DNA from: Candidatus Altimarinota bacterium
Lineage (GTDB): Bacteria; Patescibacteriota; Gracilibacteria; BD1-5; UBA2023
Reading direction: 5' to 3'
DNA: 64,000 nt
NCBI GenBank assembly: GCA_028689065.1
Contig: JAQTWX010000002.1
Coordinates: 1 to 64,000, forward strand
The notes under the pieces are model-generated. The model saw nothing but the letters and a program-made list of their open reading frames with translations. It was not told the DNA's origin and ran no database searches. Shown here in pieces: positions 61,306-64,000 of the stretch (positions are counted from its first letter, which is position 1; every line of letters begins with the position of its first letter). Position numbers and translations under genes: made by a program.

Positions 61306-62502
61306 TTACTTTTTCTGAAGAATAATATTCAGATAGTATCCATTATACGGTGCTACTTTTCCATGACTCATATCAAATTCAAGTGCTTGTTTCACACGAG
61401 CACTCTCATTAAAGAACACAGGAGGTTGCATAGTACAAAGAAGGGGGAAACTAGAAACTTCTCATAGAACTAAATCTGTTCCTTGTAATTGTTCCTCAAT
61501 CTCTGAAATGGAAAGTGGTTTTGCATAGATTTTATATACCTCACAAGTTTGTTTCTCATTATCTATAATAGGAACCTCTAGTATATGAGCGATAGGATTC
61601 AGAACTACTTCTATAGAAGTTTGTCATGGTTGCCACCATTTATGAGCAAGTGCGTCTTTATTGTAAAATGAGAGCCATGCTTTTCCATCTTTCCGAAGTA
61701 TTCGATTTACCTCTTGAAGTAATTCATCTGTGATCTCGCTTGCAGATCAGAAATTAGCTATTATACAATCAATACTTTCATCCTCTTCAGGAATTCAGAG
61801 AGAAAGATTATGTACTTTGTAGTTTTCAGATGCATGTATTTTGTTTTCTGTAGCAACTTGTATCATATCAGGAGAAATATCATACCCTATTACCTGTTCA
61901 AATCACTGTTCTGCAAGAACTCGTGACATACTTCCATTGGCACACCCGAGATCTATAGCAACCCCTCTTGAATCAATAGATTGGAGCATGTTCTTAATCT
62001 CGTTTATTTCTATATCTCTCGTAAACTTTGTTGCACTAAAATCATTCCCATAGCAATCATAATTTCGAGCAATTTTTTGTGTAAGACGGAGGAGATTATT
62101 AGTAAGAGTAGCTTTATCTAACTTTTCTTCGACGAAGACAGAATCTCTTCCGAGTAATTTTCGTTGTTTTTCCTTTCCTGCTGCCGTTATAAGCCACATA
62201 AGCATCTCAGCATATTCAGGATCTTCTCGTGATTCAATTGCCTTGTTTCGAGCCCAGAGAATGATTTCAAACTCTCTTTGAAGCTGTAAAATAGGATCCC
62301 CCTGTCTTTTGGAAGAAGCTATTATAGACATAAGTAACTGTCTTTTGAGAAATGTAAGAAGAAGACTATCGTTATCTTCGTCAAGAATCATCCTTGTTAG
62401 TTTTCTTGCTTCTGTTAGCTCTGTTGGATTTTGAGAAGCAAGAAGTTGTTCTATCTCAGTAAGTCTTGAATCTTCTAACCCTCAAGTCATTTTATTTTCC
62501 AT
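61306..62502 (-). CDS. SAM-dependent methyltransferase with helical N-terminal domain
   Basis: 398 residues with six UGA codons. The first 130 residues are helical. Motif I is GVAIDLGCANGSMSRVLAEQG (last Gly by UGA), then VIGYDISPDMIQVA, and VNRILRKDGKAWLSFYN is the post-motif strand. The C-terminal 110 residues are an extra domain of unknown fold. GCANG instead of GxGxG is still compatible with SAM binding. Substrate unknown. Confidence 0.72.
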
Positions 62503-62518
62503 AAAAAATAGATGATTA

Positions 62519-62821
62519 TTATAAAGATTTTAAACTTTGCCGTACCCTGGATTTTATCCAGTCTCCCACATTCTCGGAATTCATTAACCATTCTTGCATA
62601 AAATGATCGGAATATCGTATCTCCGTAAGTTTATCATCCTTTACTTGTTGAACAAGAAATCGAAAAGAACGTTCATCAGTAAGAGAAGTATGATAATACA
62701 AACCTGATGTAGTTCTGAGTTGTAGTACACCCCAATTACTTTTTTCTACACCAGGTTCTCTTATTAGTCCACTTTTAATAGAAAGTTTATCCGTACACCA
62801 GTCTGGCTTATGTATACTCAT
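62519..62821 (-). CDS. Hypothetical protein, 100 aa
   Basis: No UGA codons, stop TAA. VLQLRTTSGLYYHTSLTDER and RFLVQQVKDDKLTEIRYSDHF suggest a small alpha/beta protein. It precedes the methyltransferase gene by 16 bp and is likely co-transcribed with it. Confidence 0.6.
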   Translation of the reverse strand: MSIHKPDWCTDKLSIKSGLIREPGVEKSNWGVLQLRTTSGLYYHTSLTDERSFRFLVQQVKDDKLTEIRYSDHFMQEWLMNSENVGDWIKSRVRQSLKSL

Positions 62822-62962
62822 ATAGAAAATATGACGATTAATGAATTAGTTTATAAAGATTTATAATAAAAAGTCAAAAATAATAAAGAAAACAACTCAA
62901 GATCACACTAAAAAAATCCCTAGTAGTAAGATACTTTATTTCTTAACAAAGGAATTTTTCGT

Positions 62963-63139
62963 TTATAAATGTAATATGGTGGACCGGGCGGGGCTCTTTT
63001 TTTCGAGTGTCATACTGACTATTTGATAGCCAGTACTCGCTCTCAAAAACGCTTTGACACGGAAATCCCCATCCAAGGGGATTTCTCCCGGATTCACTTT
63101 TTCAAAGTTCATCCGTGTACCTGCAGTTTCTCGCCCCAT
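62963..63139 (-). other. GC-rich structured island; possible short ORF
   Basis: In an AT-rich region, 62975-63190 is strongly GC-rich and full of inverted repeats: CGAGT/ACTCG with TACTG/CAGTA inside (63004-63039), CACGGA/TCCGTG (63058-63117) enclosing the perfect GAAATCCCC/GGGGATTTC hairpin (63062-63085). One minus frame runs 58 codons (MGRETAGTRMNFEKVNPGEI..., TAA 62963-62965) with atypical codons. I cannot decide between a structured RNA and a transferred gene remnant. The flanks at 62822-62962 hold nothing else I can see. Confidence 0.4.
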
Positions 63140-63156
63140 CGAGCTACTTTTTCGTC

Positions 63157-63188
63157 AAAAAATCCCATCTGCTTCTCGCAGACGGGAT
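63157..63188 (-). terminator. Terminator
   Basis: ATCCCGTCTGC / GCAGATGGGAT, 5-nt loop, then six Ts on the minus strand. The one non-Watson-Crick pair is G-U on the minus strand but A-C on the plus strand, so minus is preferred. Confidence 0.7.
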
Positions 63189-63192
63189 GTTT

Positions 63193-63258
63193 TTATCGAA
63201 ATGGTGGATTACCATCTTCAATCAAATTTTTTGCAGACTCTGGAATTACTGTTTCCAT
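63193..63258 (-). CDS. Possible 21-aa small protein
   Basis: ATG 63258 to TAA 63193-63195 encodes METVIPESAKNLIEDGNPPF plus a final Arg. It lies about 30 nt after a predicted start site and 5 nt before a terminator, so promoter, short ORF and terminator form a unit. Too short to prove by eye. Confidence 0.35.
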   Translation of the reverse strand: METVIPESAKNLIEDGNPPFR

Positions 63259-63294
63259 AGTCAGAAAAATTATGAAGTAATACTGTATGGATAT

Positions 63295-63322
63295 AGTATA
63301 TTCGGAAAGTTTAATTTGTAAA
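63295..63322 (-). promoter_or_regulatory. Promoter TTTACA-16-TATACT
   Basis: On the minus strand the -35 is at 63322-63317 and the -10 at 63300-63295; start near 63288. Confidence 0.5.
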
Positions 63323-63323
63323 C

Positions 63324-63355
63324 TTTACTTTAAAAAGGTATCAATTTAAAGTAAA
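63324..63355. repeat. Palindrome upstream of the 63.3-kb promoter
   Basis: TTTACTTTAAA (63324-63334) and TTTAAAGTAAA (63345-63355), perfect 11-bp arms with a 10-bp centre directly before the -35. A third ACTTTAAA follows at 63362. It looks like a regulator binding site. Confidence 0.5.
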
Positions 63356-63375
63356 TTATCCACTTTAAAATCATA

Positions 63376-64000
63376 TTATTTCCCACTCACATCTCTTCTT
63401 TCTTTTGGAAGCATCTGGAAACATTGTTTGGCAAGCTCCGGGGTAATGTATCCTTTTTTGAGATAGTCTTTCAGATCACTTTCATATATGGAAAGTTGAC
63501 GGGTTGATTTTCCATCATTCATACTATATGGATCTTCATAATTCGCGAGTCGTCCAAAGATGGGACTTTTTGGATCACATTGGAGAGGTAAAACATTTTG
63601 AAGTTCTTTTAATGCCAGTTGAAACAGTTTTTCGTCTCGAATAATCCCTTTCGCACGAAAGGCTTCAATATCCTGAAATCGGATTCAACCACGCTTAATA
63701 GTAAACATTAGTGCCTTCTCACTGTACTCAGTAGGGGTTCTGAGTAATGAAAGAGTATCAATAATATCTGCGTGAAATTGAACATCGTTCCACATTTCAA
63801 ATCCTTCTTCGGATTCCTGATCAATGAGCTGGTTAGCTCAATAAATATCGAAACGGGTTCATTCTTTTTTCTCCGAAAGACCAAGATCAGCAAAAGCCTT
63901 TCCATCTTCTATTCCTCTTCGCTTTTTAACGAAAGCCACATTGAAAAGTATTTCCCCTTTCTCATTGAGGTAATAGTTTACATTTCCAGTTGCATTGTTT
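63376..64000 (-). CDS. Hypothetical protein, C-terminal 207 residues
   Basis: Open to the window edge, ending TAA 63376-63378, with three UGA codons. The N-terminal visible part has beta character (GNVNYYLNEKGEILFNVAF, then KKRRGIEDG), the rest is helical with SPIFGRLANYEDPYSMNDGK. No family recognised. The start lies outside the window. Confidence 0.6.

Noticed and set aside
219-62502. Widespread frame breaks suggesting pseudogenes
   Set aside because: All breaks are TGA, the frame resumes unchanged, and conserved motifs span the break with Gly expected. Recoding explains them.
62975-63190. tmRNA or RNase P RNA
   Set aside because: No tRNA-like ends, tag peptide or GAGGAAAGTC-type conserved blocks on either strand.
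1-64000. CRISPR arrays, insertion sequences or rRNA genes
   Set aside because: No spaced direct repeats, no transposase and no rRNA-like stretch were found on reading the window.

Overview
The window is AT-rich bacterial chromosome whose genes only read through if UGA is sense. Dozens of reading frames are cut by in-frame TGA and resume in the same frame. Where the family is known, the TGA often sits on a conserved glycine: DHFR IIGG, HtrA GNSGG, UvrC PGVY and DGGKGQ, Pth MKLIVGLGNPG, cyclophilin TGMGG, primase DGDKAG, sigma-70 [13 protein letters not shown], Xer RGKGSK. Every gene end I could define is TAA or TAG. A tRNA gene with anticodon UCA and glycine identity elements lies at 14193-14271. 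This is genetic code 25, so the source is most likely Gracilibacteria (BD1-5) or Absconditabacteria (SR1) of the candidate phyla radiation. All gene coordinates here assume UGA = Gly.

Layout. 1-9.4 kb (+): CYTH protein end, NlpC/P60 hydrolase, ribonucleotide reductase beta, DHFR, PH-domain protein, ribosome hibernation factor, RseP protease, Tgt and a tail-fibre-like surface protein. 9.5-14.0 kb (-): rhomboid, Lgt, AMMECR1 protein, LspA, RluD-type synthase and Ndk, with a convincing small RNA gene on the opposite strand at 10.03-10.11 kb. 14.1-16.5 kb (+): tRNA-Gly(UCA), tRNA-Arg(GCG), small proteins and cyclophilin. 16.6-21.1 kb (-): UvrC, Pth and envelope proteins. 21.1-24.4 kb (+): GatC, RecF and a large surface protein. 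24.4-27.0 kb: a Xer recombinase beside a near-perfect dif site, a barstar homologue, and a gene with foreign-looking codon use. 27.1-30.5 kb (-): pilin/VirB2-like membrane proteins, PilT and an acidic coiled-coil protein. 30.6-32.8 kb (+): YbaB, a membrane protein, Map and a second surface protein. 32.9-41.0 kb (-): an IleRS with inserted Nudix and histidine-phosphatase domains, a J-domain protein, a hydrolase, a methyltransferase behind a structured leader RNA, a nucleoside kinase and a YjjX-type NTPase. 41.1-48.3 kb: HtrA, MltG, PilB, Era, an Rrf2 regulator and a methyltransferase. 48.4-52.0 kb (+): dnaG-rpoD-yceD. 52.0-62.8 kb: ValRS, a soluble PAS-MCP-CZB receptor, FtsH and a methyltransferase. 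62.8-63.4 kb: a non-coding GC-rich structured island. The window ends inside an unknown gene.

The genes serve translation (IleRS, ValRS, GatC, Pth, Map, Era, Tgt), replication and repair (primase, RecF, UvrC, Xer/dif, RNR), lipoprotein and envelope maintenance (Lgt, LspA, MltG, RseP, HtrA, FtsH, rhomboid) and type IV pili (PilB, PilT). Promoters found by eye follow a TTGnnn-16/17-TATAnT pattern with 16 bp the usual spacer. Shine-Dalgarno sequences are mostly weak or absent. Everything here was read by eye; no search or folding program was run.
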